Shown in pieces: positions 8,371 through 17,039 of a DNA stretch of 64,000 bases. The stretch comes from Pseudomonas thivervalensis. Its GTDB lineage: Bacteria > Pseudomonadota > Gammaproteobacteria > Pseudomonadales > Pseudomonadaceae. Both the position numbers and the translations under genes were made by a program. The stretch covers positions 1-64,000 of the forward strand of contig NZ_LHVE01000017.1 in assembly GCF_001269655.1 (NCBI RefSeq). The letters are read 5' to 3'. The number at the start of each line of letters is the position of its first letter. The stretch's first letter is position 1. Under the pieces are notes generated by a model. The model saw only the letters and a program-made list of their open reading frames with translations. It was not told the origin of the DNA and made no database searches.

Positions 8371-9492
8371 TCAAAAATCCTCCAGGCGGACACAGGCTTG
8401 ATCAACAATGGGTTTGGCTACCGAGAAAGAAAACCTGACATAGGTGGGGCTCTGCCCCAGGTAGAAGGGCGTCGCAGGCAATGGCATCACCCCGCAACGG
8501 ACGGCCAGCAATTGACTGAATTCAACCGGGGACAATGAAGGTGCCCGCCGTGAATAATCGGCCATGATGTAATGGCCGCCCGCCGGTAACCGGATATCCA
8601 GCCCTGCGGCCATCAGCGCACCTGCCAGACGATCGCGTTTGTGCTTGTAGTGCTCGCGCAGGCTTTCAAGCCGTCCGGAGGTCAATTCATCGAGCAAAAC
8701 GGCAACAGCTGCCTGTATGGGAGTGGGTTGGCAATAGCTCAGGTAGAGGTGGTGGGCATAGGCTCGCGCCATGAAGGTTGCCTGCGCGCATAACCAGCCA
8801 ATCCGAACGCCGGTCATGGACAACAACTTGGAAGCGCTGCCTGCCACCATCATGGGAATCTGCTGATAGGGGTATTGCGCCGGTGCGTCGGTGTCGTACT
8901 CATAGTGACGGTAGGCTTCGTCGACAATCACCATGAAGTCATGGTGTTTTGCCAACGCCGCCAAGTGCTGCCAATCATTGACGGACATGCACCATCCGGT
9001 CGGGTTATGGGGCGTATTGAGCAGCAGTATGCGAACACCCGCGCGCAATTGCTGTTCGAACATGGCCCAGTCGGGGCCGATTGTTTGCCCCATCGACAAT
9101 GGCAGTGCAACAAATTCCAGCCCCAACAATGTGGCCATTCCTGGGTAATAGGGATAAAAGGGTTCAAAGAAAACGACCCGGTTGCCGTACTGCGTGGACG
9201 CTGCGTACAGGGCCAAGTACAAGGCCTCGGTACAACCACTGGTCACCAGCACCTCAGTGTCGGGCGCATAGCCGGCACTGTGGGCCGCAATGCTTTCGCG
9301 CAGGATCATTTCACCGCGAGGGTCGGCGTACTGCCAGCCCGCCCGGACCTGGCGGGCCAACGCCGCATTCATGGCAGTGTCGAAGAGGGGTTCAGGAAGC
9401 CCTTGCGACAGGTTCAACGCCCCTGAGGATGCCGCATATGCACTGGCATCCCTGAAGGGCGCCACCCGACCAATCAATGTCATATCGTCCAT
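8371..9492 (-). CDS. PLP-dependent aminotransferase, class I/II
   Basis: A 373-residue fold-type I aminotransferase. The active-site lysine is K222 in SASKLLSMTG, followed by the phosphate-anchoring R230 (GVRIGW). Other PLP contacts are N163 (TPHNPTG) and D191 (IVDEAYRHYEYD), and a phosphate-binding TSGCTEA lies near residue 84. It resembles aspartate/kynurenine-type aminotransferases. It is the second gene of the biosynthetic operon, 27 bases after the diiron oxygenase gene. It could make or consume the keto acid partner of the amino acid being modified. Substrate specificity is not predictable here. Confidence 0.85.
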   Translation of the reverse strand: MDDMTLIGRVAPFRDASAYAASSGALNLSQGLPEPLFDTAMNAALARQVRAGWQYADPRGEMILRESIAAHSAGYAPDTEVLVTSGCTEALYLALYAASTQYGNRVVFFEPFYPYYPGMATLLGLEFVALPLSMGQTIGPDWAMFEQQLRAGVRILLLNTPHNPTGWCMSVNDWQHLAALAKHHDFMVIVDEAYRHYEYDTDAPAQYPYQQIPMMVAGSASKLLSMTGVRIGWLCAQATFMARAYAHHLYLSYCQPTPIQAAVAVLLDELTSGRLESLREHYKHKRDRLAGALMAAGLDIRLPAGGHYIMADYSRRAPSLSPVEFSQLLAVRCGVMPLPATPFYLGQSPTYVRFSFSVAKPIVDQACVRLEDF

Positions 9493-9519
9493 GACTTCCT
9501 GTCCCCTTGTACTGATCGA

Positions 9520-10230
9520 TCAGGCGTGAGTGGCTACTCGGTGGAGTCCTTGCCAGAATCGGGTCAACAAGTTCAGTACATCGGCAGCGCCCTCCAGGAT
9601 ATTGTTGCCATTGTCTGTGTCCCGGGCTGCCTCCATGACCGCGTCGCTGATCCATTGCACATGATCGGTTTCAACCAGCATGTGCAGGTAGAAGTAGGTG
9701 AAGTCTTCGTGTTTCCACCCGCTATAGAGGCGGAAACCTTCGTACAGGTTGGCGATCATCGGAAAGCCGAACTCTTCGATAACGTAATGAGCACCAATGG
9801 CATGCTCTGTCGAACCCTCGAGGAAAATTCGACGCAGGCCATCGACCAGCTCACTGGCTTCGGGAATGTACTCAACCTTCTTCCAGTCATCCAACGTGAT
9901 GCCGACGCCGGCCAGTACACGCTCAAACATGATGAAGTGTGCCTCGCCTACCCCGTCGCCCAGCTCAGACACGACCGTTCGTGCCAATTTCATCCGAATC
10001 ACTTCGCTGTCGGTGCGGTGCGAGGTACCTGCCAGGATCTGGGGGAAGGTACGGATGTAATAAAAGTACTGCTGGAACACTTTCTTCAGCGTTGCCTTGG
10101 GCAGCGGGGCCTGTCGAAAGGTTTTATAGAACGCATTGGTGTTGATCCCCGAAGCCGTGATCATTCCTTTAATCGAATGGATGATTTGCTCACCCGTCAG
10201 ATAGCCTTGTTCCATTTGCTGAGCCGGCAT
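9520..10230 (-). CDS. Haem-oxygenase-like diiron oxidase (HDO), TENA/Haem_oxygenase_2 type
   Basis: A 236-residue, all-helical protein of the HDO group (relatives: UndA, BesC, CADD, FlcD). Likely iron ligands follow the family spacing: E89 and H98 in SELGDGVGEAHF, E152/E153 in the central helix (YVIEEFGF), and H183-x3-E187-x2-H190 in LHMLVETDHV. HDOs use O2 for C-C cleavage, N-oxygenation or oxidative deamination of fatty or amino acids. This is the first gene of the eight-gene operon, directly facing the XRE-cupin regulator. ATG 10230 is chosen for its GGGGGGA box; TTG 10242 would add four residues. The reaction is unknown and is the key to the pathway. Confidence 0.75.
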   Translation of the reverse strand: MPAQQMEQGYLTGEQIIHSIKGMITASGINTNAFYKTFRQAPLPKATLKKVFQQYFYYIRTFPQILAGTSHRTDSEVIRMKLARTVVSELGDGVGEAHFIMFERVLAGVGITLDDWKKVEYIPEASELVDGLRRIFLEGSTEHAIGAHYVIEEFGFPMIANLYEGFRLYSGWKHEDFTYFYLHMLVETDHVQWISDAVMEAARDTDNGNNILEGAADVLNLLTRFWQGLHRVATHA

Positions 10231-10242
10231 AGATCCCCCCAA

Positions 10243-10530
10243 ATACGATAAGGTAGCTTGGATGGCGGCGACGGAATGTCGCTGCGCGTTTCAGATAGTA
10301 AACAAGCGAATCGCGCAAACAAATTAATACTTTTAATCGCCAACCGCACAAACAATAGATTTATTTTGAAACAAGAAAATTGCGATATTTATTCCGTTTA
10401 AAATCAAATAACTACGATCTGTTAATATTTTGTTGCGCAAAAATAGAGCATTATTTATTTTCTGCACCAATAAGATGCATGTCGGGCGCTAAGCTCAAAT
10501 TAAATCACCCCGATCTGGAAGTCTTCTATA
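10243..10530. promoter_or_regulatory. AT-rich divergent promoter region of the HDO operon and XRE-cupin gene
   Basis: These 288 bases between the divergent diiron oxygenase gene and its regulator are strikingly AT-rich compared with the flanking genes, especially 10310-10500. Two similar GCGCAA-centred motifs lie in opposite orientation, GCGCAAACAAA at 10313-10323 and TTTTGTTGCGC at 10428-10438, the latter containing the palindrome TTGCGCAA. They are candidate binding sites for the divergent regulator, but this is inference. No clear -35/-10 pair could be assigned with confidence. The high AT content would also suit H-NS-family (MvaT) silencing. Confidence 0.5.
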
Positions 10531-11088
10531 GTGAACAATCAACCCATCGACATCGCCCTCACCATCAAAGCCGAGCGAACCGCCCGGGAATGGTCCATCG
10601 GCGAGCTCGCCCAGCTATCCGGCGTATCGAAGGCAATGATCAGCAAAATTGAAAACGCCCAGGTCAGCCCGACCTCGACGATCCTGGGCCGGTTGTCGGG
10701 GGCGTTCGGCTTGCCCCTCTCCACCCTGTTGCATCGAGCCGAGGGGCGCTCGGGACTTCTTTCAAGGGCGGCGGAGCAACCGCGCTGGGTGGACCCGGAA
10801 ACCGGCTACTCGCGCCAGCAAGTCTCCCCTCGGGAGGGCTGGCCGCTGGAACTCATCAGTGTGCAATTGCCCCCCGGCGTGCGCATCAGCTACCCCGCCA
10901 CGGCCTATGCGTTCCTTCATCAGCAAGTGTGGGTCACGCAAGGCTCGCTGACGTTTACCAAGGGCACCACCCCCTATGTCCTGGAGCAAGGCGACTGCTT
11001 GCAACTGGGGCTGCCGGAAGAGGCCTGCACGTTTGAAAATGCCACATCGCAAGTGTGTGAATACGTCATAGCCCTGATTCGCAAGTAG
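10531..11088 (+). CDS. XRE-family regulator with C-terminal cupin
   Basis: A 185-residue regulator. Residues about 10-65 form an XRE helix-turn-helix (WSIGELAQLSGVSKAMISKIE), and residues about 100-183 a small cupin (LPPGVRISYP ... QVWVTQGSLTFTKG ... LEQGDCLQLG), the usual layout of HTH-cupin repressors that sense a small ligand (PuuR and SutR type). It starts with GTG at 10531, since no ATG lies before the HTH; a GGAAG sequence is upstream. It is divergent from the diiron/ATP-grasp operon and is therefore its most likely controller, with the ligand probably a pathway substrate or product. Confidence 0.85.
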   Translation: MNNQPIDIALTIKAERTAREWSIGELAQLSGVSKAMISKIENAQVSPTSTILGRLSGAFGLPLSTLLHRAEGRSGLLSRAAEQPRWVDPETGYSRQQVSPREGWPLELISVQLPPGVRISYPATAYAFLHQQVWVTQGSLTFTKGTTPYVLEQGDCLQLGLPEEACTFENATSQVCEYVIALIRK

Positions 11089-11273
11089 CAACGCCCCATC
11101 GGCACCCGCCTGTAATAAAGGCTGGTCGCCAGCGCGTCCATTTCGCCGACCTGCAACCAGGTACGGCGTGCGCGTCCTGGATAGCCGCCAGAGGCAGCCA
11201 TCGCAAACCGACATCAAATTGTCATCATCCCGTCGCCGAAATGCCATGACGCCTGGGTACTGTCCTCGCCAAT

Positions 11274-11285
11274 GAGATCGATCTC
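11274..11285. promoter_or_regulatory. Palindromic operator candidate for the LacI regulator
   Basis: TGAGATCGATCTCA at 11273-11286 is a perfect 14-base palindrome ending about 11 bases before the lacI-type start codon, inside the region where the ribosome would bind. LacI-family repressors bind such even palindromes with a central CG, and many autoregulate. It would control the regulator together with the overlapping transporter operon. No experimental support exists in the sequence. Confidence 0.55.
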
Positions 11286-11297
11286 AAGCGAGTGACA

Positions 11298-12317
11298 ATG
11301 ACTGACTTGAAAGAAGTGGCACGTTTGGCAGGGGTTTCGCGGGCAACCGCGGCCCGGACCTTTGCCTCCCCTGAAGTGGTGCGTCCGGCCACCCGTGACC
11401 AGGTGTTCGCCGCCGCGCGCCAGTTGGGTTTTCGGCCCAATCGTCTTGGCCGCCAACTGCGGCTGCAGGAGACCAAGCTGATCGGCGTGGTGGTCCCCAA
11501 CCTGCTCAACCCCGTATTCGCCGAGCAATTCCAGGCCATGGAGCGCGCTGCGCGTCTGCGCGGCTACAACCTGCTCCTGGCGACGACCGACTACAGCAGC
11601 GAGCGTGAAAGTGTGGTGGTCGAGGAGTTGTTGCGCCAACGGGTCGATGGCCTGGTCCTCACGGTCACCGACGCCGAGAGCAACCGCGTGCTGCAAAGCC
11701 TGGACAGCGAGGACACGCCTTTTGTGCTGGCCTATCACCAGCCGGGCAACCCTGACTACGGTGCCGTGTCGGTGGACAACCGCGCCGGCATGGCCCTCGC
11801 CACTCGTTATCTGCTGGAAGCCGGGCATTGGCGCATTGGCATGGTTGCCGGCCCTGCCCTGCAATCGGACCGTGCCCGTCTGCGTTACGCCGGTTATTGC
11901 GACGCGATGCGCCAGGCCGGCCTCGATAGCCTGCCGGTGATTGAAATGCCCGCCCATACCCAGGCTGACTTCGCGGCCATAGAGCCATTCCTGCAAGGTC
12001 CGCAGGCGCTGAGCGCGCTGGTCTGCTCCAACGATCTGCTGGCCATCAGCCTGATTGCGCAACTGCGCCGCAACAACTGGCACGTACCCCAGCAACTTTC
12101 GGTCATGGGGTTTGATGGCATTGCCCTCGGCACGCAAATGCACCCGACGCTGTGCAGTGTCGTTCAGCCCATCGAGGCCTTGGCCTACACCGTCATCGAT
12201 CAGTTGCTGGCGCAGATCGCCGGCTCCACACCGATTTCCCATTGCCTGCCCTGCCATATCCGGCCGGGCGAAAGTACTCAATCCTACGAGGAGACGCTTG
12301 ATGATCCGCTTCCGTAA
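11298..12317 (+). CDS. LacI-family transcriptional regulator
   Basis: A 339-residue LacI/GalR protein. The N-terminal helix-turn-helix and hinge are clear (DLKEVARLAGVSRATAARTF, then FRPNRLGRQL), followed by a periplasmic-binding-protein-like effector domain beginning IGVVVPNLLNPVF. One variation is the alanine pair in the recognition helix (RATAAR, where VSRTTVSR is common). ATG 11298 gives the canonical start; a GTG six bases earlier is possible. It overlaps the following binding-protein gene by 17 bases, so regulator and ABC importer are co-transcribed. The palindrome at 11273-11286 is the probable autoregulatory operator. Confidence 0.9.
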   Translation: MTDLKEVARLAGVSRATAARTFASPEVVRPATRDQVFAAARQLGFRPNRLGRQLRLQETKLIGVVVPNLLNPVFAEQFQAMERAARLRGYNLLLATTDYSSERESVVVEELLRQRVDGLVLTVTDAESNRVLQSLDSEDTPFVLAYHQPGNPDYGAVSVDNRAGMALATRYLLEAGHWRIGMVAGPALQSDRARLRYAGYCDAMRQAGLDSLPVIEMPAHTQADFAAIEPFLQGPQALSALVCSNDLLAISLIAQLRRNNWHVPQQLSVMGFDGIALGTQMHPTLCSVVQPIEALAYTVIDQLLAQIAGSTPISHCLPCHIRPGESTQSYEETLDDPLP

Positions 12318-13305
12318 AACCCTGGCGACGCTACTGCTGTGCGGCGCTGCCAGCCTGGCCCAGGCCGCCGAAACGACGATTTGCTACAACTGCCCACCGG
12401 AGTGGGCCGACTGGGGCACACAGCTCAAAGCCATCGCCGATACCACCGGCGTGCAGGTCCCGCTGGACAACAAGAACTCGGGGCAGGCGCTGGCGCAACT
12501 GGTCGCCGAGCAAGCCGCGCCCGTGGCGGACGTGGTGTATTACGGCGTGACCTTCGGTTTGCAGGCGCAAAAAGCCGGGGTGGTCGGCACCTATCAGCCC
12601 AAGGGCTGGGAGCAGATTCCGGCGGGCTTGAAGGATCCACAGGGGCACTGGTTTGCCATTCACTCCGGCACCCTGGGCATCATGGTCAACGTCGATGCCT
12701 TGGGCGGGCTGCCCGTCCCACAAAGCTGGGGCGACCTGCTCAAGCCTGAGTACAAAGGCATGGTCGGCTACCTCGATCCTTCCAGCGCATTTGTCGGTTA
12801 CGTGTCTGCGGTGGCGATCAACCAGGCCATGGGCGGCAGCCTGAATGACTTCACGCCGGCGATCGATTACTTCCAGAAACTGGCGAAGAACTCGCCCATC
12901 GTGCCCAAGCAAACCGCTTATGCGCGGGTGTTGTCCGGGGAATTGCCGATTCTGGTGGATTACGACTTCAACGCCTATCGGGCACGTTACAAGGACAAGG
13001 CCAACGTGGCTTTCGTGATCCCCAAGGAAGGCAGCATCAGCGTGCCCTACGTCATGAGCATCGTCGGCAACGCGCCCCATCGGGCCAATGCCGAGAAGGT
13101 CCTGGATTTCGTCCTGTCCGAACAGGGCCAGGCACTCTGGGCCAAGGCCTACCTGCGACCGGTGCGAGCGATGAAGATGCCTGCCGACATCGCCGCACAG
13201 TTCCTGCCAGACAGCGATTACGCACGGGCCGGCGTGGTCGACTACGCGCAGATGGCAGCGGCACAGGAAGCCTTTTCCGCCCGTTATCTGAAAGAGGTCA
13301 AGTAA
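12301..13305 (+). CDS. ABC importer periplasmic binding protein (Fe/2-AEP/POTPS type)
   Basis: A 334-residue exported binding protein. It starts with a signal peptide (MIRFRKTLATLLLCGAASLA, cleaved near AQA-AE), and the mature part resembles the family-1 solute binders of iron, spermidine and 2-aminoethylphosphonate importers, for example SGTLGIMVNVDALGG and QGQALWAKAYLRPVR. The gene is followed without a gap by two permeases and an ATPase. With a GpdQ-like phosphodiesterase at the end of the operon, a glycerophosphodiester or similar organophosphate is a more likely ligand than iron. Ligand contacts cannot be assigned from sequence alone. Confidence 0.85.
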   Translation: MIRFRKTLATLLLCGAASLAQAAETTICYNCPPEWADWGTQLKAIADTTGVQVPLDNKNSGQALAQLVAEQAAPVADVVYYGVTFGLQAQKAGVVGTYQPKGWEQIPAGLKDPQGHWFAIHSGTLGIMVNVDALGGLPVPQSWGDLLKPEYKGMVGYLDPSSAFVGYVSAVAINQAMGGSLNDFTPAIDYFQKLAKNSPIVPKQTAYARVLSGELPILVDYDFNAYRARYKDKANVAFVIPKEGSISVPYVMSIVGNAPHRANAEKVLDFVLSEQGQALWAKAYLRPVRAMKMPADIAAQFLPDSDYARAGVVDYAQMAAAQEAFSARYLKEVK

Positions 13306-14175
13306 GTGACCGCCTCGGTAATAACAGCCCGGGGACTCCCTTCGGCCCAGGCCACGGTGCCGCGTTTGCGGCTGACCGCGGCCTGGGCCCTGGCGCCTGC
13401 GGCGGCGGTGCTGTTCGCATTCTGGCTGTTGCCGCTGGCGCACCTGATCGTGCTGGGTGGGCAGCATCGCGACGGCGGCGAAAGCGGTTATTGGCAGGTG
13501 CTAAGCAGTGCGCAGTACCTGGGCAGCCTGGCACAGACTTGCCTTCTGGCTTTGGCGACGACCCTCGCGGCCCTCCTGCTGGGCGGCATCAGTGGTTTTT
13601 TTCTCAGCCGCCAACGCTTCTTCGGCCGTTCGCTGCTGGTCGCCCTGTTGACGTTCCCGTTGGCATTCCCCGGCGTGGTCGTCGGCTTCCTGGTGATTCT
13701 GCTGGCCGGGCGCCAAGGCTTGTTCGCCAGCCTTGGCCTCGAACTGGCGGGTGAGCGCTGGATCTTCGCCTACTCGCTGATGGGGTTGTGCCTCGGTTAT
13801 CTGTACTTCTCGATTCCACGGGTGATCCTCACCGTGATGGCCGCTTGTGAAAGCCTGGATCGCAACCTGGAAGAAGCCGCTCACTCCCTGGGCGCCGGCC
13901 ACTGGCGAGTGATCTGCGATGTCATCGTCCCTGGCCTGGCACCGGCATTGGTTTCGTGCGGGGCGATCTGCTTTGCCACGTCCATGGGGGCGTTCGGTAC
14001 AGCCTTCACCCTGGGCACCCGCCTGAACGTGACCCCGGTGGCGATCTACAACGTGTTCACCAATTACGCCAATTTCGCCGTGGCCGCTGCGCTGTCGGTG
14101 GTGTTGGGGGCGCTGACCTGGGCGGTGCTGCTATTGGCCAGGCGCCTGGCGAAAAATTCGAGGACGGTCTTGTGA
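13306..14175 (+). CDS. ABC importer permease 1
   Basis: A 289-residue inner-membrane permease with about six helices after a hydrophilic start. The EAA loop that contacts the ATPase is visible (LEEAAHSLGAGHWRVICDVIVP), about 100 residues from the C-terminus. It starts with GTG directly after the binding-protein stop codon and overlaps the second permease by 4 bases (GTGA), so the two halves of the channel are translationally coupled. The family is the spermidine/putrescine-phosphonate type (PotB/PhnU-like). Confidence 0.88.
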   Translation: MTASVITARGLPSAQATVPRLRLTAAWALAPAAAVLFAFWLLPLAHLIVLGGQHRDGGESGYWQVLSSAQYLGSLAQTCLLALATTLAALLLGGISGFFLSRQRFFGRSLLVALLTFPLAFPGVVVGFLVILLAGRQGLFASLGLELAGERWIFAYSLMGLCLGYLYFSIPRVILTVMAACESLDRNLEEAAHSLGAGHWRVICDVIVPGLAPALVSCGAICFATSMGAFGTAFTLGTRLNVTPVAIYNVFTNYANFAVAAALSVVLGALTWAVLLLARRLAKNSRTVL

Positions 14176-14966
14176 AGCGCTCGACACTGTTTATCGGCCA
14201 GTTGCTGTTTACCCTGCTGGTCTGCGCTTTCATGTTGGTGCCGGTGCTGATGTCGCTGTTGGCCGGTCTGACACGCAATTACTTCCAAGGCGTCTCCAGT
14301 GGCCTGACGTTCGATTGGTTGGCGCAAGTCTGGCAGGCCTATTCGCCGACAGTCTGGCTCTCCCTGCAACTGGCCGTGGCCTGTGCGCTCTGTGTCTGTG
14401 TGGTGGGTGTACCGGCGGCATACGCGCTGGTGCGGATGAACAACCGCTTCAGCCGTGCGTTCGAGGAGTTGATGGTGTTGCCTGTGGCGATGCCGGGCCT
14501 GGCCAGTGCCTTGGCGTTGCTGCTCACCTACGGGCAGTTTGGCGGGTTTCGCAGCAGTTGGTTGTTCATCCTCGTCGGCCATGTGCTGTTCACCTTGCCG
14601 TTCCTGGTGCGTCCGGTAATGGCGGTGATGCAACGCCAGCAACTGCCTGTCCTGGAAGAGGCAGCGGCCAGCCTTGGTGCCGGGCCGATCCGCCGGTTCT
14701 TCAATGTGGTCGTGCCCAACTGCCAGGCAGGAATCCTCGCCGGGGTTTTGATGGTCGTCACGTTGTCGCTGGGCGAGTTCAACCTGACCTGGATGCTTCA
14801 CACCCCCATGACCAAGACATTGCCCGTCGGCCTGGCAGACAGCTATGCCTCGGCCAGGTTGGAAGTCGCCAGCGCCTACACCCTCCTATTCCTGCTGATG
14901 ATCGTGCCGCTGTTGATTGCGTTGCAGGTCATCGGCGCCCGCCTTTCCCGTGGAGAAAAACCATGA
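14172..14966 (+). CDS. ABC importer permease 2
   Basis: A 264-residue permease (PotC/PhnV-like), about six helices. The EAA loop reads LEEAAASLGAGPIRRFFNVVVP. It begins with GTG 14172 overlapping permease 1, and ends overlapping the ATPase start (ATGA at 14963). It pairs with permease 1 to form the heterodimeric channel. The C-terminal helix ends with a short basic tail (RLSRGEKP). Confidence 0.88.
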   Translation: MKRSTLFIGQLLFTLLVCAFMLVPVLMSLLAGLTRNYFQGVSSGLTFDWLAQVWQAYSPTVWLSLQLAVACALCVCVVGVPAAYALVRMNNRFSRAFEELMVLPVAMPGLASALALLLTYGQFGGFRSSWLFILVGHVLFTLPFLVRPVMAVMQRQQLPVLEEAAASLGAGPIRRFFNVVVPNCQAGILAGVLMVVTLSLGEFNLTWMLHTPMTKTLPVGLADSYASARLEVASAYTLLFLLMIVPLLIALQVIGARLSRGEKP

Positions 14967-15994
14967 CCGGAACCACCATTCGCCTGGCGGGTTGCCGCAA
15001 GGCGTTCTCGGACGGCACCGTTGCCGTACAGGACCTGGACCTGACCATCAATGCCGGCGAAACCCTGGCGATCCTCGGCCCGTCCGGTTGCGGTAAAACC
15101 ACCACCTTGCGCCTGATTGCCGGGCTTGAGCGCCCGGATGTGGGGCAAGTGTTCTTCGGCGACACCGACGTCACCCGCCTGCCCATCGAACGCCGCGACG
15201 TGGGCATGGTGTTCCAGAACTATGCGTTGTTTCCCAACCTGGATGTGGCCGGCAACATCGTCTACGGCTTGAAGATTCGCGGTATGGCGCCCGCTGAACG
15301 GAACAGGCGTTGCTCGGAGCTGCTGGAACTGGTGGGCCTTCAGGATCATGGCAAACGCAGCATCCATGAATTGTCCGGCGGCCAGCGTCAGCGGGTCGCC
15401 CTCGCCCGCGCCCTGGCACCCAAGCCCCGGGTATTGCTGCTCGACGAGCCCTTGGCGGCGCTGGATGCGCAGTTACGCGAGCGCCTGCGCAGCGAACTGG
15501 ATCAGTTGCTACGCCATTTGGGCATCACCGCCGTGTTCGTCACCCACGACCAGGGCGAAGCCATGGCCCTGGGCAACCGGATTCTGGTCATGGAACGCGG
15601 GCGCGTCGCGCAGTTGGCCAGCCCAAGGGACATCTACCAACAACCGGCCAATGCATTCGTCGCCCGTTTTGTCGGCAACCTGAATGCGTTTCCAGTACTT
15701 GAGCACACGCACCGGGGCTTGAAAGTCAGTGGTGGCGAGTTGCCGTGGCGTGGTACGGAACTGCCCGCCACCGTCTACTGCCGCCCCGAGCATTTGCGGG
15801 TAATGGACGGCGAGGGGCATCTGCACGGGCGTCTGCTGGGCCAGTTTTTCCAGGGTGCCCAGAGCCGTCTGTTGGTGGATGTCGGCGCCACCCAGCCCTT
15901 GCTGGTGGACAGCGCCGACGGTGTCATTCATGCCCCCGGCGCCCCGATCGCCTTGGCCGTCGAACCACACGTGCTGTTCACCCTGCCATCGTGA
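14963..15994 (+). CDS. ABC importer ATPase
   Basis: A 343-residue ATPase. Walker A is GPSGCGKTT (about residues 39-47), the Q-loop VFQNYALFP, the signature LSGGQRQRVALARAL, Walker B VLLLDEPLAALD and the H-loop VFVTHD. The C-terminal about 110 residues form the TOBE regulatory domain of the PotA/PhnT/FbpC group. ATG 14963 overlaps the permease stop. It powers the importer encoded by the three preceding genes. Confidence 0.9.
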   Translation: MTGTTIRLAGCRKAFSDGTVAVQDLDLTINAGETLAILGPSGCGKTTTLRLIAGLERPDVGQVFFGDTDVTRLPIERRDVGMVFQNYALFPNLDVAGNIVYGLKIRGMAPAERNRRCSELLELVGLQDHGKRSIHELSGGQRQRVALARALAPKPRVLLLDEPLAALDAQLRERLRSELDQLLRHLGITAVFVTHDQGEAMALGNRILVMERGRVAQLASPRDIYQQPANAFVARFVGNLNAFPVLEHTHRGLKVSGGELPWRGTELPATVYCRPEHLRVMDGEGHLHGRLLGQFFQGAQSRLLVDVGATQPLLVDSADGVIHAPGAPIALAVEPHVLFTLPS

Positions 15995-16019
15995 TATTCG
16001 TGTTTCCAGAGGGTTTATT

Positions 16020-16850
16020 TTGAAGCGTCCGTTTCTAGTTGCGCAGATCAGCGATCTGCATCTCAAAGCGGGGGGGAAACCCACTTATGGTGTGGTTGAT
16101 ACCCTCGCCGCGTTGCGTCGTGCGATCGATCATTTGAATAACCAGGTACCGCGTCCCGACGTCGTGGTGATCAGTGGCGACCTGGTCGACTTCGGTCGCC
16201 CTGATGAATATGCCGTGTTGCACCCCGAACTGGCGCGCCTGCACATGCCCTGCTACCTGGTGCCCGGTAACCACGACAACCGCGAGCATCTGCGGGCGGC
16301 ATTCGCCGACCATGACTACTTGCCAAGCTTGGCCGGAGAACCCTTGGACTGGGTGGTCGAGGAGCATCCGCTGCGCCTGATTGGCCTGGACAGCACCATT
16401 CCCGGAGCCCATGGTGGCCGGTTGCTGGACAGCCAGTTGAGCTGGCTCGATGAACAATTGGCAGCTCGTCCCGATGCGCCAACGTTACTGATTTTGCATC
16501 ACCCGCCATTTATCAGCGGCATTGGGCACATGGACCGGGAGCCGTTTATCAACGCGCCGGCACTGGAGCAGGTCATTGCCCGTCACCCGCAGGTTGAGCG
16601 CTTGCTCTGTGGGCATCTGCATCGGCCGATGCAGCGGCGTTTCGGCGGCAGTCTTAGCTGTGTCTGCCCCGGCGTCTCTCATCAAATCGTGCTGGATCTG
16701 CAGCAAGCCGCGCCAGCGCATTTCAATCTGGAGCCACCCGGGTACTTGTTGCATCACTGGCATGCCCAGGGATTGGTGACCCATAACGGCGTGTTGGGTG
16801 AGTACCCCGGGCCCTATCCCTTTTATGACGCTCATGGATTGATCGACTGA
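16020..16850 (+). CDS. GpdQ-like metallophosphodiesterase
   Basis: A 276-residue class III phosphodiesterase, length and motifs matching Enterobacter glycerophosphodiesterase GpdQ. All binuclear metal ligands are present: D12 and H14 (QISDLHL), D54 (SGDLVDFGRP), N84 and H85 (VPGNHDN), H160/H161 (LHHPP), and H199 with H201 (CGHLHRP). The start is TTG 16020 with AGAGGG 7 bases upstream; there is no ATG near. It lies 25 bases after the ABC ATPase in the same operon, so it probably cleaves the imported phosphodiester. Cyclic-nucleotide phosphodiesterase CpdA is the nearest alternative family. Confidence 0.85.
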   Translation: MKRPFLVAQISDLHLKAGGKPTYGVVDTLAALRRAIDHLNNQVPRPDVVVISGDLVDFGRPDEYAVLHPELARLHMPCYLVPGNHDNREHLRAAFADHDYLPSLAGEPLDWVVEEHPLRLIGLDSTIPGAHGGRLLDSQLSWLDEQLAARPDAPTLLILHHPPFISGIGHMDREPFINAPALEQVIARHPQVERLLCGHLHRPMQRRFGGSLSCVCPGVSHQIVLDLQQAAPAHFNLEPPGYLLHHWHAQGLVTHNGVLGEYPGPYPFYDAHGLID

Positions 16851-17039
16851 TAACCCAGGGAATTTCATGGTGTTGTTCTGAAGGCGCTCCTCGGAGGTTT
16901 TAACCACGGCCCCAGTCTATTGATTGAACACTCTTTAACGTTTTTATTCACGCATCGGCCAATCAACTGATCGGCCGAAGGCCTCCTGCTGCCTTTTCTA
17001 TATGCCCGGAACAGCGATTCCGTGGTGGAGTTCGTCCTG

